From the NCBI GenBank assembly GCA_023105745.1, contig JALGQZ010000003.1:40191185-40255184 (forward strand): DNA of 64,000 nucleotides, given 5' to 3'. Under the pieces are notes generated by a model. It was not told the DNA's origin, made no database searches, and worked only from the letters and a program-made list of their open reading frames with translations. Shown in pieces: positions 1 to 13,533 of this stretch. Source of the stretch: Austropuccinia psidii (lineage: Eukaryota > Basidiomycota > Pucciniomycetes > Pucciniales > Sphaerophragmiaceae). Each line of letters opens with the position of its first letter. Position 1 is the stretch's first letter. Position numbers and translations under genes: made by a program.

Positions 1-1761
1 AAAATAAATTAATTAAGAATCTTACTCTTTGAGCTTATATATTTCATTAAATTGTAAGTATTTTTTATTTGAACAAGAGTTCAGGTTACATAGAGCCATT
101 TCAGAAAATGAAATCAGAATCAATCAAATTGAAGATTTTCTTATATATGACATTTTAAACTTCCTTATTCATAAGGAACAAATGATTACATTTATGAGAT
201 AAGTTTTAAACTTTTTTTCCCTTAGAAATATTTTTCAAGTTAAGAAGATAAAGCATTTAGAAAATGGCAAAACGTTTGTATATTGAAGTGTATATTGAAG
301 TCTGAGAATTGAGCTTAATGTCCAAGGGGTAAGAAAGTCTAAAAGAATATGGAATAAACCTTTCAGAAGTTTTGGAATATGGTCAATTGTATCAATTTTT
401 TAGAATTTAGGATTCTGATAACTACAGTATATTCTGAGTTATCTTGCAAGAAATTTGTACCAAAATATATTCCTTGAAGATTTGATCTGATAATGGGATT
501 GATATCATGAGACAGTTTAAATTTCTGAAGTAATTTTTTTAGTATTTTGATTTTGAAAAGGTCCAATACATTCATTACATTTCACATAGCTGAAATTTCC
601 TTTTACTGGGCCAAAGGTCCAGAAATAACTTCAAAAAGATAAAGTACATTTTTGGAAAAGCTTTGTGTCATTTTGAATAAATTTGATATTCTATGCCCTT
701 GGGCCACAGGTCCGAATGGTGTTTGTGGCCCTAGTCATATTTATGAAAAAAGTTCTTTTCCTTAATTTAATCTGCTAAATTTTAAATAATTTAATTCAAA
801 ATTTTGAATTTGTTTTATTTGTTTATTAATTTTATTTTTATTTTTTTTAAAATAAATAAATAAATTAAACATGAAAAAAACAACTGGGAATTGGTTTACA
901 AAAATCTTGTTGGCAAGAATAAAAAAAAAATGATTAAATTTTCTTATGCTTTATTGTTTTAAAACACATTTAGGATTTATACCCTTTCTTAAAATATAAA
1001 ATTGATAAAATTGGTTTTATCAAGTTTTTTAGTAATGAGTTTCTTGATGGCATTTACTCATCAATTAAGTTGAATTGCTTGCCTCAACTTATATACAGGG
1101 ACTTTTGACACAATTCATAATGATGTAATGAAGAGCAAACCTTTTTGAAAGAAAAATTGAGCCAAAAAAGGAAATAGATAAAGGAGATCTTTAGGGTATG
1201 GTTAGATGAAGATGAGCTTCATAATATGAAAAATGGTTTCAGAAGCTTTAGAGAACAAAACTATGAAATCTAACAACTTTATCCTTTTTTGCAAGTAGAA
1301 TTGGAGTAAAACAAGTGCTAAGTGCGACAAATTATTATTTCAAGGCGGAATCTCAGAGGCTTGGCAGAGCTTACTTCATTAATCAAAGAACTTCAAAAAA
1401 AAGTTTGTCAATGGCAAAATCTTAATAGGTCTATTGTATTTGATTTTCAATAAAGATTTATTTTCATTAATTCATAATTTCATAATACTAACAGTCAGAT
1501 ATTTTTAGTAATCAAAGAGACTGAGAATGGTATATCACTTTAAACTTCAAGCAAACATATATTCTGAATAAAATCAAAAGATTAATCGATAGCATGAGTA
1601 AACCTTCTGCAAGATCTTCAGTTATTATGTCAAAAAAGATATTAATTCATGATCTTGTTTGCGTTCGATTTTCTGCAGGTTGCAGGCAGTATTATTAAAT
1701 GAACTATGTCATCACAAATTATGATGATTTCTTTTGAACATTAGTGCACAATGCTCATCTT
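1..1761. other. AT-rich spacer, no gene seen
   Basis: No open frame here has recognisable domains or a protein-like composition on either strand. The only open frames are short and Lys/Asn/Ile/Phe-rich, as expected by chance in DNA of this composition. No terminal repeats or tRNA-like boxes were noticed. Confidence 0.6.
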
Positions 1762-1890
1762 TCACTTGTCATTAAATAAATTGACTCTCTGCTTTGTGAA
1801 AGGCTCATGACGGAGGTTGTGATTTTCAGCCAACCATGCAATCATTCCCGGTAGGTATTGAAATGATTTGAAATAGAACTCAGCCTTAGC
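1762..1890 (-). CDS. Possible orphan terminal exon, unknown protein
   Basis: Read on the minus strand, a splice-acceptor-like TTCTAG at 1891-1896 is followed by 42 codons and a TGA at 1762-1764. The frame is unusually protein-like for this AT-rich region (it includes FQYLPGMIAWLAENHNLRHE), while the plus strand here is broken. It lies about 300 bp downstream of the TFIIB stop codon on the same strand, and no convincing upstream exon was found in the short gap between them. It could be the last exon of a small gene, an alternative 3' exon of the TFIIB transcript, or a gene fragment. I do not recognise the protein. Confidence 0.3.
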   Translation of the reverse strand, partial: AKAEFYFKSFQYLPGMIAWLAENHNLRHEPFTKQRVNLFNDK

Positions 1891-2190
1891 CTAGAACGGA
1901 GAATGTGATTTTGATAAATCATACGGCGTAATGCATGGCCGGCAATGAAAGCAAAAGCAAAAAGGAAAAATGAGCTGTAATAAGTGCAAATGTAATTAGT
2001 GTTTCACAAGAGATTGATCACAATGGGATGATATACTACATATATGATTGTTTTGTACTTTTCAGTTGCGTCGAGCGCAAGCCTTTGAACTTGATATGTT
2101 ATGTTCCAGGAATAGCGAACAAAACAAACATATGTTGATGTGGTTAAATTAAAAAAAGAATAGAACAATTGAATTCATTGTGCAGCAACC

Positions 2191-3626
2191 TCAGGGTGCC
2201 GGCAAACGATCAACAGAGACCGACTCATGAGTGGTTGCCTCTGCCTCGGCAATTTCTTCTTTTTTTGGATACAACAGCCTAAGTGGAATCAAATAAGTTC
2301 AGCCATACGTCATTTGAGGGGCAAAGAGCAATATTAAACCAAACCCACTTGTATGCAATTTTAATCGTGACTTCGCTGACACCTGCAACACTGGCGATAT
2401 CTTTCGCACTTTTGGGGCAGCCAAAGAGATGGCTGGCAAAATAAATGCAGGCACTTGCAACACTAATTGGGCTTCGACCGGCCAAAATACCAATTTCTCG
2501 TTGGCGAACCGCAATCCGCTTTGCACCACTTTGAACATAATAGGGCAAACCAAGGTGACTGCAAAATCGAGCCATGAGGTCTTCAGCACCCGCACCACTT
2601 GTCTCGCCTGTATGAGTATTGAGAGCACCACCGCCCCCGATGGCCGAAGTTTCGAAGGCGGCAGAGAGGGCTTTAAAACATTGTCCAATGTGCTTCTTTG
2701 GTACACGGGTGAGCGCCACAATCTCCTTAAACGACCGGCCAACTTTAGATTGGCGACAAGCAATAAAAATGCAGGCGGCGATAATCGCATCGACTTGCTT
2801 TCCTCTCAGCATTTTTTCTGATAAGCATTTCAATCGGACGTAACCAGGCAAACCAAATTGTTTTAAGCCCAATCGAGATGAAGGCTTGGGGCTTTCAATT
2901 AAAAAATTAAGATTCACCTTCATCAGCCCTCCTGAATAGCTGCTTTGCAATATCTGTCACCGTCCTGGGAAGGCTGATGGTGTCACACATATCTTGTATG
3001 GACAGAAAGGCGGCAGCGACACTCTTTTCACCATTCTTAATGGCGGCGCGATTAGCAGCACGATTCAAGTCACGAGCGACGCCTGTATTACCATCTTTAA
3101 AGGAAATGATGGTTTCGAAAGTTTCGACGCCATTTAAGAGTGGATTGCTTGGACCACCAACACGAGAAGGGTCATCACCCTCATCGCCAGCAAACGTTCT
3201 CCCTGTGAAGTAATGTCAATTCCTTTTTGGATGAAAACAAATGGAAAAGTATTGAGCTTACATTCAGAGCGTGTGTCAACAATACGCTAAGTACCAAATT
3301 TAAGATTTTGTGCTTGCAAACTTGAGCGATTCCATGAAAAGCGAGGTAGAGAATATAAGATAAGATCTCACATCACCAACAACTAGCCCACAGCTCCCAC
3401 AAACTAAATCGCCGGAAGAAAATTCTTCGACCAAGCTGGCAGACTTGCAGTCTGGACAGTTCAAACGAACATTCTAAATAATCGGCAAAGCCAAAAGGAA
3501 GTTATTATAGATATTAACGACAATTTCTCAGTGAAAAGTTGAGAATAAACGACGGACTAGATCTTGACGAAATGCAGTTTCTTTCGGAGCTTGAGGGTTT
3601 CTAGAAGGAAAAGCAATGGCTGCCAT
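2191..3626 (-). CDS. SUA7: Transcription initiation factor TFIIB, complete, six exons
   Basis: This is the general factor that bridges TBP and RNA polymerase II at promoters in the nucleus. Exons on the minus strand are 3626-3558, 3473-3372, 3286-3262, 3202-2918, 2817-2349 and 2278-2191; the five introns are 84, 85, 59, 100 and 70 bp. All phases close and give 345 residues, the normal length for the family. The N-terminal zinc ribbon has Cys at about 29, 32, 48 and 51 (CX2C-X15-CX2C) in DLNVRLNCPDC and LVCGSCGLVV. The B-reader/linker RIVDTRSEWRTFAGDE follows. Two cyclin folds come next, the first containing KQVDAIIAACIFIACRQ and the second SPISVASACIYFASHL and TIKIAYKLLYP. The first donor (GTCCGT) is weak, but the junction restores the family sequence exactly. 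The start is the first ATG in frame before the ribbon. No damage is seen, so the gene is probably functional. Confidence 0.96.
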
Positions 3627-6600
3627 GACGATGAGAATTGTTAGCTTGAGGGAATTGGCGAAGGTTCTGATGATTCGATGGCGGGATCTGGACGGCTGAT
3701 GCTGGTTGATGTGGATGGGCAGTGGATGGATGGAATTTACTTCTGGAAGGAAGAATTAAAATTAGAAAATCGGTCAACAAACGCGAGGGGCCGAACCGGT
3801 AAAATTCAAAATCGGAGGTGATTATCAGACTTGGCCTGGCCTGCTGAGATTAATGCCTGAGAAATAAAAAATGATTGACTTTAAATTGAAAAGCGGACAA
3901 AGCAGGCCTTTCTGGTGAAGATTTGGAGTAAAATTCCATTGTAAAACTTCCCTTAGATATTTCTTAATGAAACTTCCTCATTTTTAATGTCAAAGAAAGA
4001 CATTTTCCTTTTTATATCATATTCTCTCATTATTTATTTATTAGCACATCAAAATGGGCACAGTTTTCCATAGATTATTCATCAAAAAGGAAAATTAAAC
4101 CATTCTTGTGCCTTTCAATGAATCACAAACCATATGGTTTGGTGACTAAGATGCTAAAAGAAACAACAAAGTCAACCTCCACAGCTCAGCTAAGATGATA
4201 TAACTACCAGATTCTTCAAGTTGCATTCAAGAACGGGAATATGAGGATGAGCTATCTTTTTCAAACTTAATCAATAAAATTTCTTGACTACCTTTGAGAA
4301 ATCTGAATGAATTCTAGATGATCTAAAAGAATAGAATCAATCCTAAGGAGCTTATGGTCTCAAATAAGACTCAAGAGCAAGTGAAGAGTTATAAAGCAAG
4401 GTATCTAATCACTCCAAAAAAATGGGTATTTGAATGACTTCTGTTTGAAAATTTGAAAATTCAAAATGGGGTTTTAAAGATTTTGCTATTGGAGTTTGGA
4501 GTTTTGGCTTGTCTTGAGCAAATTTCATCAAACAGTTAAGAAGTCATGATTAAAACAAAGAATTATACATTACAGCTTGTTTTTGACCTATAATTGGTCC
4601 CTTTACTCCTGAATAGTAATTCCAGGTTATTCCTCTTTCTACATGAATTGTAGCTGACACTACTTGAGGATTAAGGTAAATCCCAAAAGAACCTCATCAA
4701 ACTTTCTCAACTACTCTAAGATTTGAAACTACTGAGGTTTTTTCAATAATAGATGACTTCTTAATCTAATTTAAGAAATACATTGTAAATTTCATTTAGA
4801 GCCTTTCAGGGCTTTTAATAAATGTTTATATTTTTTCTTATATCTCTGATCTTTAAATCTCAAGTACTAAGCAGAAATCTTGTTCATTTTTCCTTCCACC
4901 CATGTTTTTGATTTTTCTTGAAGCATAACTTAAAGGATTTTAAATTAACAATAAAATATGAAAGCCCTCTATTCATTATCAATCTTATTTATATCTAAAT
5001 ATCTGAGAGTAATTAATGAAGACATGCTTTTATGCAAGGTATGAATATAATTTAGAGAAGGATGTAGAAATCCAGTCATACATGAATCAAACAGAAAATT
5101 TCAATAAAATACAACCAGTACTTAGTGAACGTATTTCTAAAGGACCTATGATGATATCAAATAATAAAAAACTAACCAAAACACTAAATTGTCCTTTTTC
5201 ATCCCAAGTGGCCACAAAATCTAAAATATACCAAATCAAGCAAGGCATAAGTAAAAAATCTATATACACCATTTTTGAGGACATCAAAGTTGGTGAATTG
5301 TTATTCTTTTTCTTTCATATAACCGTCAAATATAATAGGAAGTTTACAATCACGAATAACTAAAAAAAGGAACATTTGAGAAAAAAAGATGACAGAAGAA
5401 CAAGAAAATCTATTTTGAGAATTTTCAGGAAAAAGAAGTAATCTGAAAAAAGCTTTTTAGCCTGTAATTTTTATCTTGGAGGGAAAGAAATAATTTATTA
5501 GATGAAAATAAAGCTTTTTGTTATTCTAAAGCGGCTGTCAGGATCTTAATATTAACAACTGTGTGCGACTGTCACAAAATTGATGGAAATGAATTGTATT
5601 CATTAATGAATCCCCTGAAGAGCTTGGTTAGGCCTTATACCGGTGTTATGATTTAGTGTGAAGCTAGTAAAGAAGGATACTCTACTCAAATTTAGTTCAA
5701 ATGAAATTTCATTGATCCCATATGCAAGAGAACTCACCAGATAAAGTCTGGTTTCACCATCACACTTTTTATTCACCAGGAAAGGGTCTTTTGCTTCATG
5801 AAATACCAATTAAATGAGTATGCATTCTCTCGACTCAGCTATTTCTCAGGTTATGTGTGGTACACCTACATTAAATCATAATCCTATACTGAAAGTGCTT
5901 TCTGAATGATTCCCACATATCCAGAATCTCTTCACCTTCCTGGTGATTTTACCTAGGTGATAAGATTATTAAAATTTCCCTATAATCTTTTTTAATCAAA
6001 TGAATATACTACTAGACCTAATCTCAGGTTTTCAATTTCGTACCTGCTAAGTAGGTTTCTGATTGCCATATTGTTAACCAGCCTTATCTTCATTTTGAAT
6101 AAGTTGAAAAAGTAAACAAATATTGATTTTTCTTAATTCTAATATCTTTTGAGCTATTGTTTCTATTTTGTCTAACTGAATTTATTTTTTGTGAAAGAGT
6201 CCTTTCACCCTTATTTTTTTTATTAGGGGGTCTGAAATACATCAAATATCAAACTCAAAAAATTCAGGATTTCCCCTGAAATCCCAAATTACAAACACAA
6301 TGATTTTTTATTAAATTTCTGACTGATCCCCCTGTAAACAATTAAAATTTTACATTTTTGCTAAATGCGGGATTTCAGAAATCAAACCTAAACTTGATTT
6401 TAAATCATTACCATATTTTGATGATCTTCAAAACTCACAAACAAAATTTTATTGTTAACTTAACAAAATAAATTTTAATCAACTCACTTTTATATCTTTC
6501 AAGTCTCAAGCCTTTTTTTGTGAAATTTAAAATGCATTCTGTTACCAATTCTTACTATAACAAAATTCCCAAACAAAAAAAATAAACAACTAATACACTC

Positions 6601-8386
6601 AAAAACAAAAAACGGAGGCTCTCATCATTCCAGACATCCTACCCAAGTAGGTTATTTATATATAATCAATTGGTAAAAGATTCAAGCCAATTTCAATTCA
6701 TTTCATGGAACTAGTGGATAAACATCAGTGGGAATATCACCACAAAGAAAGAAAAATGGCTTTCAAAGAATAATTTTTCGAAACAGATTTGATTTTTCAG
6801 ATGCCAGTATTTGAGAAAGATAGCATAAATATAAAAAGATATATTGCAGAAAAAAGAGTTGAAAATGAAACAGGATCTGGAATAAAAAAAGATGATGAAA
6901 AAGTATATAGAATTTTTTTCTGATAAATAAGAAAAAATGTGTCTGTGATATTATGAGATGGATGCCTTTTTTTAATAAAACAAAAATCACTACAATTGAA
7001 GCTTCTTACTCCCAGTAATTGCAATAAGTAAAAAATGAAGAGATTGAAATTGATCTTATCTTTAAGGTGATTCATCTTATAATATTGGTGTTTAATGATC
7101 AAATTTCTAATTTGGATATTAATTATTCTTTATATTTAAGTCAGATGCAACACTAGATAATATTGTGGACATGAATAATGGGAATGTTGAGTTAATGAAG
7201 GAAGGAAATGTAGACGATATTAATTTAAGTAATCCATCCTTTAAATACGATTTCTTGGGATTCTAACTCTGAATTGTTTTAGGAAAGATACAGATTGGAA
7301 AATGTGAACATGATAATGTCACAAAGTCTAAAACATGTTCATTTTATAAGCTGAATAACCAAAGTGGAGTAAGGAAGAAATTCATGAATGTGTTTTTATC
7401 ATCATACAAAAATGTTCTACAAACACATCAAAAGAGTGAGTGGCCTTTTCTTTGTTCTATTCAGAGTGGGTATCTCCTGGTGACTAAATACATGATAGGT
7501 CTTTAAAACATTGAATGGGATATGCAAAAATGGGAAGAAGAAAAGAAAACAGACTTACTTAAACTGAACCAATAAATAGAAATGAATGAGATACAAATAT
7601 AATATTACTGCTAAAGAATGATGGAGGCACAGAATTTTGAAAAGGTAAAAAATTGAAAGAAAAATGGAGTTTGAAGAAAAAAATCAGAACAATAATTGGG
7701 AATTTGAAAAATATAAGTGGGAGAATAATTGTGATTGATAGAGAATCAGCATAAGATGTACCTTACCATTTCCATATTGGGCTCATAAAGGAAAATTGAA
7801 TATCTTGAAAGGATCATGGGTTTTTTGAGCCTTTGATATATAACCACATATCCAAAAAGGTCATGAGAAAGACTTCATAATAATTATACTCTTAATAATT
7901 CTCTTAAAACCAATGAAAATGCAATAAATAGGTATAAAATTTGAATTAACCAAGAATATTATGAGTAAAAATGTAAAATAAGTCACACCATTAGATTCAT
8001 CATGGTAAAATACACATATATCATTTTTATGGCATATCTGTAAAGTCAATAATTACTGAATAATAAGTAATAATACCCTAAAAAAGACATATAATCTTAT
8101 TTAAATCAGAAACCAATGAAGCAAAATGTGAAATAAACTGAACCATTGGATTACCCATGAAACACTACATATAAAAAAATTATATTTAAATTCTCTAAAG
8201 TAAATACTTAAGGAATTAAGCTGAATATATGCACTTTTTTGGTCAGTGCATACATTCATGGTTTTTAGCTAATATCTATTGAAATATGCATGATAGAGAG
8301 TTAAACCAGAAATAAATTCACCACATAATTACTGTAAAAACACAGATATTAACTTTATTTGACAAGCTATAATCAAGGTTATAACT
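3627..8386. other. AT-rich intergenic region, no gene supported
   Basis: The first few hundred bases should include the TFIIB promoter, but no clear TATA box or operator could be assigned. The rest is AT-rich with only short chance frames. Around 7500-7735 the plus strand encodes broken Trp/Glu/Lys-rich stretches that could be a remnant of a mobile-element protein, but this is too decayed to name. Confidence 0.5.
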
Positions 8387-9780
8387 TGTAAGGGTTTATT
8401 GAACAAAATTACTAGAGCTGTTGACCACTTTGTTGTAAAAGTGGTCCAAACTTAAACCAAAGTAGATATTCAGATTCTACTAGTTTATACATGAATAATG
8501 ATGTATTTTGTATCATAATATTCAAGGGAAACCCCCTGAAATCAAGGTTTGAAGTTTAAAATATTGAATTTTGACAGAAAATATGAGATACAAGAAAAAT
8601 AATCAAAAATAGAGTTTTGATTATATAATGAAGCTCTCTTGAAAATTTAATAAGGACATGCTAGGATATCATAATTTACTCTCAGAATATCTGTAGCATG
8701 TATATATTAAAGGTTATTAATGATCAAAGTTTAAGCTTGAAATTGATCATTAATGATCACTCACTGTAGTCTTATTTTAAGTTGAACAGTTATATAAATG
8801 ATAAAACTGGTGAATACTATTAGATTATGATTAATAATAATAAAATACCCAAAGTTTAGGCTTCTTCCAAGCCTATGATGTCATCAAACTTAGAGTTATA
8901 GTGATAACTCTAAATAATGGCGTAATAATGAGATAAGATGGTTTGATCATGATGGAATCATCCCTAAACCTTAAGATACTGATCATTTCCAGTGGATACC
9001 ATCAGTACATGTCTACTAGAAGCCTACTGGACTATATAAGGGAGGAATTTACTATAAATAGAGCCCTTTTTACTCTATTTCCCCTCAGACGCATCAAGAA
9101 TAAAACAATTAAATCTCAAGGTAAAATATTTATTCTTTATATATAAATCTTTCATATTATCAAAGATAGGAGATAATATTTATTATAATCATAAAATTTG
9201 ACATGATTACTCTAATTTTTCATTTGTTTTTTTATAATTCTCTTAAAATCTTATTTCCACGTAAAAATCAAGAATATTTGTAATTTCTTTTATTTTTATT
9301 TGTAAATACAATTTAAATATGTTTTATTTACATTATTTGGCATAATACCTTTCAAAATTATTATATTAAGTGTTAAAACTTGGTTATTTCCTCTTATCAT
9401 AATAATTTCTCTCCATTATTACTATTAATAATTCCTTAATTAATATAAATAGTATCTATATTGATATGTAACCTTAATATTAGTAATATTATTGTTATAA
9501 ATTGTTTTTTATTAATAATTTTTTTAAACCTTTATTATTTGTTAGTAACAATAATAAAGAGCTTTTAAATATATCAATTATTTAAATATCAATATATTTA
9601 TTTATTATATTCTTCTTTTATAATATAAATGATATTATCATATTTATTCCATAATATAATTACTTTCACACCATAATTATAATTATTTTTGTCTTATTTA
9701 TTTCTTTTATAAGGAAATTCAGAGTACAATAAGTAAAATATTGGTGATTTTTACTTATTTTTTCATAGTCAAACCTTACA
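8387..9780 (+). repeat. LTR-like block related to family A LTRs, possibly solo
   Basis: The block starts TGTAAGG and ends CCTTACA, an inverted terminal pair. Its last 20 bases (TTTCATAGTCAAACCTTACA) differ by only one or two bases from the ends of both A-1 LTRs. Inside are a 10-bp perfect hairpin at 8890-8913 and a TATA-like ACTATATAAG at 9031-9040. No 5-bp target duplication is visible (TAACT on the left, GGTTT on the right) and no adjoining polypurine tract or gag-pol was found. It could therefore be a solo LTR with decayed flanks, or the left boundary may be wrong. Confidence 0.4.
9031..9040 (+). promoter_or_regulatory. TATA-like box in the LTR-like block
   Basis: ACTATATAAG followed by GGAGG lies in the middle of the LTR-like block, where U3 promoters of LTR elements sit. 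An AATAAA follows at about 9102, consistent with an R/U5 polyadenylation signal. Confidence 0.35.
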
Positions 9781-11567
9781 GGTTTAGTCAACAAATGTTG
9801 AGATTCCAGCAAGTGTATTATTTCATTATGGCTCTTTAATTTTGCAATACTAACTTGATTTTTTGAAAATTACTTCGCTGTGTAACTTGAGAATTTTCTT
9901 AAAAGAACTTCACACAAAATTAGTATGGAACTAGTAACTTATTTATTTAGGAATATTTTACCCTCAATATTAAGAGAATCAAAGATCAAATTTTATTATC
10001 AAAAAATCTCAAAGTTTTAATTGGATTTTTATTTTGAGGAACAGACCTTGAATTTTGATTTTACAATAATTCATTTGAGCAATTTTGGCTATTGTTATTT
10101 TGAAAAAAATTGCAAGGTTTTTTTTTTATTTTTAACTAAAACCCACAAAAATATCCTGATTTCTTCTTATTTTTTGAAAAAAGTATTTCAGAAAGCTAAA
10201 AAATAACTCCATTTGATTATTAAAATAATCTGTCTTTTTTTCAAACAGACAAATTAAAAAATTAAAAAAAAACCCAAAAAAAACATTTTTATTATTCTGT
10301 GTTTGAATATTCTGAAAAAAACAAACCAAAATTTTTTCCTTTTTTTTTGAACAAAGAAACAATTTTATTTTTCAAAGCCAAAAAAATGATTTTCTTTAAT
10401 GATTTACTTTAATCTTTCAAAGACAAAAATAAAAAAGTTGGGTTTTTTCAAATATCCAATTTAATTTTTTGTTTCAGTTCCAAAAATCCATCACTCCAAA
10501 GAATATCAAACTTTATTTTTTTAAAATTTAAATTAAAAAATTTCTTCTCCATTATTCTCAGAAAAACTTTCTTTATTTAAATTCCAAATAAATCTTCCTT
10601 TTTTGATTTTATGAAAAATTAACTCACAAAAATCAATCTTAAAATTCAGCTTATAACCAATTCCTACTTGGTAACTCCTAAATTTATTGTAGCCTATCTC
10701 ACTCTTTCTATAAAATATTTTACTACCAACTTCTTTTTTTTTATTTAAATTATGTTATTTTGGTAGGCAAAAACTCAGAGAAAATCTTTGAAATCAATTC
10801 CAAATAAATTGAGAACTTATTTTTGATAGAATTTGCTACTTGCTTTCAAATAAATTCCTAATCAATTTTGAATAATTTCAAAAGATTTTTTTTATTTTTT
10901 TCTTCTTGAGCTCTATTTGAAAGCTCAATTCAATAACTAATACCTTGTATTTTTCTGATTGATCTAGGGGTGGATGATATTATGATTGGGCTGAAGTTCA
11001 ACTTCACAGTGTAACCTATATATCCTAGCCTCCCTTCATCACTTAAGCTTATAAAAAATCCCCAACCCAATACAGATTAAAAGATTAAATCTGATGATGG
11101 TGTGGTTTTGACAAAGTAAATTTTAGAACAGCATCAGAATAATCAGAGTAATCCTCCTTTGACACTACATCACCCATTATTTACCCAAACCCAAATAAAT
11201 ACAATCAAAATTAAAAGAACTTCTCTTGTTCATTTACAGCTCAATTATAGAAAAATACTTCAAAATAATTTCAATCAGATCCAAGAAAAGATTATTACTC
11301 ATGACTTCAGCTTCCATTAGATAATGCTTAATATAAACATTATATTATTATTGATAATAAGATCCTTGAAAAACTTTCAATTTCAATTTATCAAGTACAT
11401 CCTTTTTATCAGAACTCTTCAAAGTTAAGCTATATCATTAGAAAATTAGCTGAAAGTAGAAAAGATATCAAAAAGAATAAGAAAGTATTACAAGTAGTTA
11501 TGAGAGGTATTGGTTTTGGGAAAGGATCTGATAAGGGAAAATCAGAAGGAATTTTTTCAAGAAGAAG
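9781..11567. other. AT-rich spacer with T-run low complexity
   Basis: The stretch is dominated by poly-T and poly-A runs (especially 10100-10650). Short Phe/Lys-rich frames on both strands are compositional. No gene is seen. Confidence 0.6.
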
Positions 11568-11572
11568 AGGAC

Positions 11573-13533
11573 TGTGAGCCTGTGAGGTATGTATAACATA
11601 CCCATAAGGCCACAAATGATTTTATATACAGCTGATTTAGTCTTCAACAAACTTTTCAATTGAATTTAAAATAAAAAATAACACAAAAAGAAGTATATTT
11701 TTTTGTTGGATAAACAAAGTTATAAATATTATGTCATTTTTGGATTCTACACCAAAAACAACCTAGGGTAAACCCATAGGGTGTTATACCCAAAAAGGCT
11801 TATTTCTTATGTTATTGGAAGATTTAAGAATCTCACAGTACTAATGTAACTTTTTTAACATTTTTTTAAAATTGTTAAATTTAAGCTTGAATAAGGTTTA
11901 TGCAAACTTACCAAAATTTTAGTTAAAATTGAGGTGTTGTGTATATTTACTGAATTGGCTAAGGATTTGCCATACAGAATTTAAATCCTGCATGAGCTCA
12001 ATTTAAAAGGGCAAAATACACACAAAAAGGTGGGACAAAGGAAAAAGACCAAACAGAGGTTGGATCCAGCCTTAAAGTTTAAACTGGTTTTATGCCAATT
12101 TTGACAGGAATTTCAAGCTGAAAAAGGGTAAATCCCAATATGCAGACTAGAAATTAAAGTTTTGAGACCTGCAAAAGCTTAAAAAAGCTTAAATAACCTT
12201 AAAAAATTAAGTTTAAAAGCATTAAAACTTTATCAAAAGTTAAGGTTTAGTGTGTATTTCTATTTTATGTGGAAAAATAGTAATAACTTCAAAAGTTCAT
12301 TAAAAATCCATTTTTTAATGGATTTGCTTGAAGGTTTCACACAGCTTACATTGTAATATTATCTATATATAAATTAAATTCTAAGTATCCTTTATAAACA
12401 GATTGCCTGGGTATAAAGAAAACTAAGATTTCTTTAAAAATTAATTAAAAATTGAGTTTAAGAGATTTCTGCTTGAAAATCTATTTTTAAGCTGTTCATG
12501 TGATGGACTTTAATATAAATAAACCTATCCTATATTAAAACTATAAATAATTAACTTGAATGAGGATTAAAGCTACTTGGAGTTAAGAATAACACCGTTC
12601 ACTTTCTATTGGAATTAACAATAAGTTACCTTAAGCTAAGAACCTTCTTTTTAAGGATGGTTTTTCAGTTTTTACCTGAGAATGCCCTCTATATCCATTA
12701 TGAATCATAAGAGCTGCTCTGTAGACATACAAAGAGTCTTTTCATCACTGGTTTTTTCCATCACCAATTATCAATCCAATCATATTAGACATTTAAACAG
12801 GTAAAGTTTTATTATATATAAAGTCTTATTATTAAAATATTTCTTAAGTGTTTTATTATTTATAAATATCAAATTAAAGAATTGAAATCATAGAAATTAG
12901 ATCATTTTTGTAATCATCTATAATATATTTTATTTTATAAAATTATTGTCTTTAAAATATCTTTCAAAATCCACAAATTCCTATCAAAAACTCTTTAATC
13001 ATATTTTTTATAATAAAAAGTTGTTTTATTGTTTAAAATATTGATTTTTGGCATGGTTATAGCTTATAATAATTATTTAATATAATAACTGTTGTATTTG
13101 ACGTGTTGTATTAAATTTATATTATAAGTAAGTTTTTCTCTAAAATTCTATATCTTTTTTATATATTATTAGTTTTTTTATATAGAATTTTTCTATAAGA
13201 ATTATCTCTGCACAGTGTGTGTTATAATTCTTTTATAAATAATATTCATATGCTCCACGTGTAATTGTCTGATTAAGAGATTTACACTTCTTATTGTTAT
13301 AACTGTCAGTGACTATAACAATAATAGAATATTTATAATTTATTATAATTATTATATCTTTTGATTATTATTTTATATAATAATAATTGAATTCATTTTT
13401 ATATATATAATTATTTTTAATAATTATATTTATATTTGTGTTTATAATATTTTATTATATTTTTCTACTGAGGACAGTCATAGTACTCTTGATATTGTTA
13501 CTATTATCAAATGTTTCATAGACAAACCCTACA
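11573..13533 (+). repeat. A-1 5' LTR
   Basis: 1961 bp, beginning TGTGAGCC and ending CCCTACA. It keeps the uninterrupted target TATATTTT at 12924-12931, where the 3' LTR carries the TIR element. The primer-binding site should follow at 13534, but the primer tRNA could not be named. Confidence 0.9.

Noticed and set aside
2299..2843. Open frames opposite and out of phase with TFIIB exons
   Set aside because: These are shadows of the well-supported TFIIB exons on the minus strand.
6763..7102. Hydrophobic minus-strand frames (75-101 codons)
   Set aside because: Phe/Leu/Ile-rich composition follows from T-rich DNA. No membrane-protein family was recognised and there is no supporting splice context.
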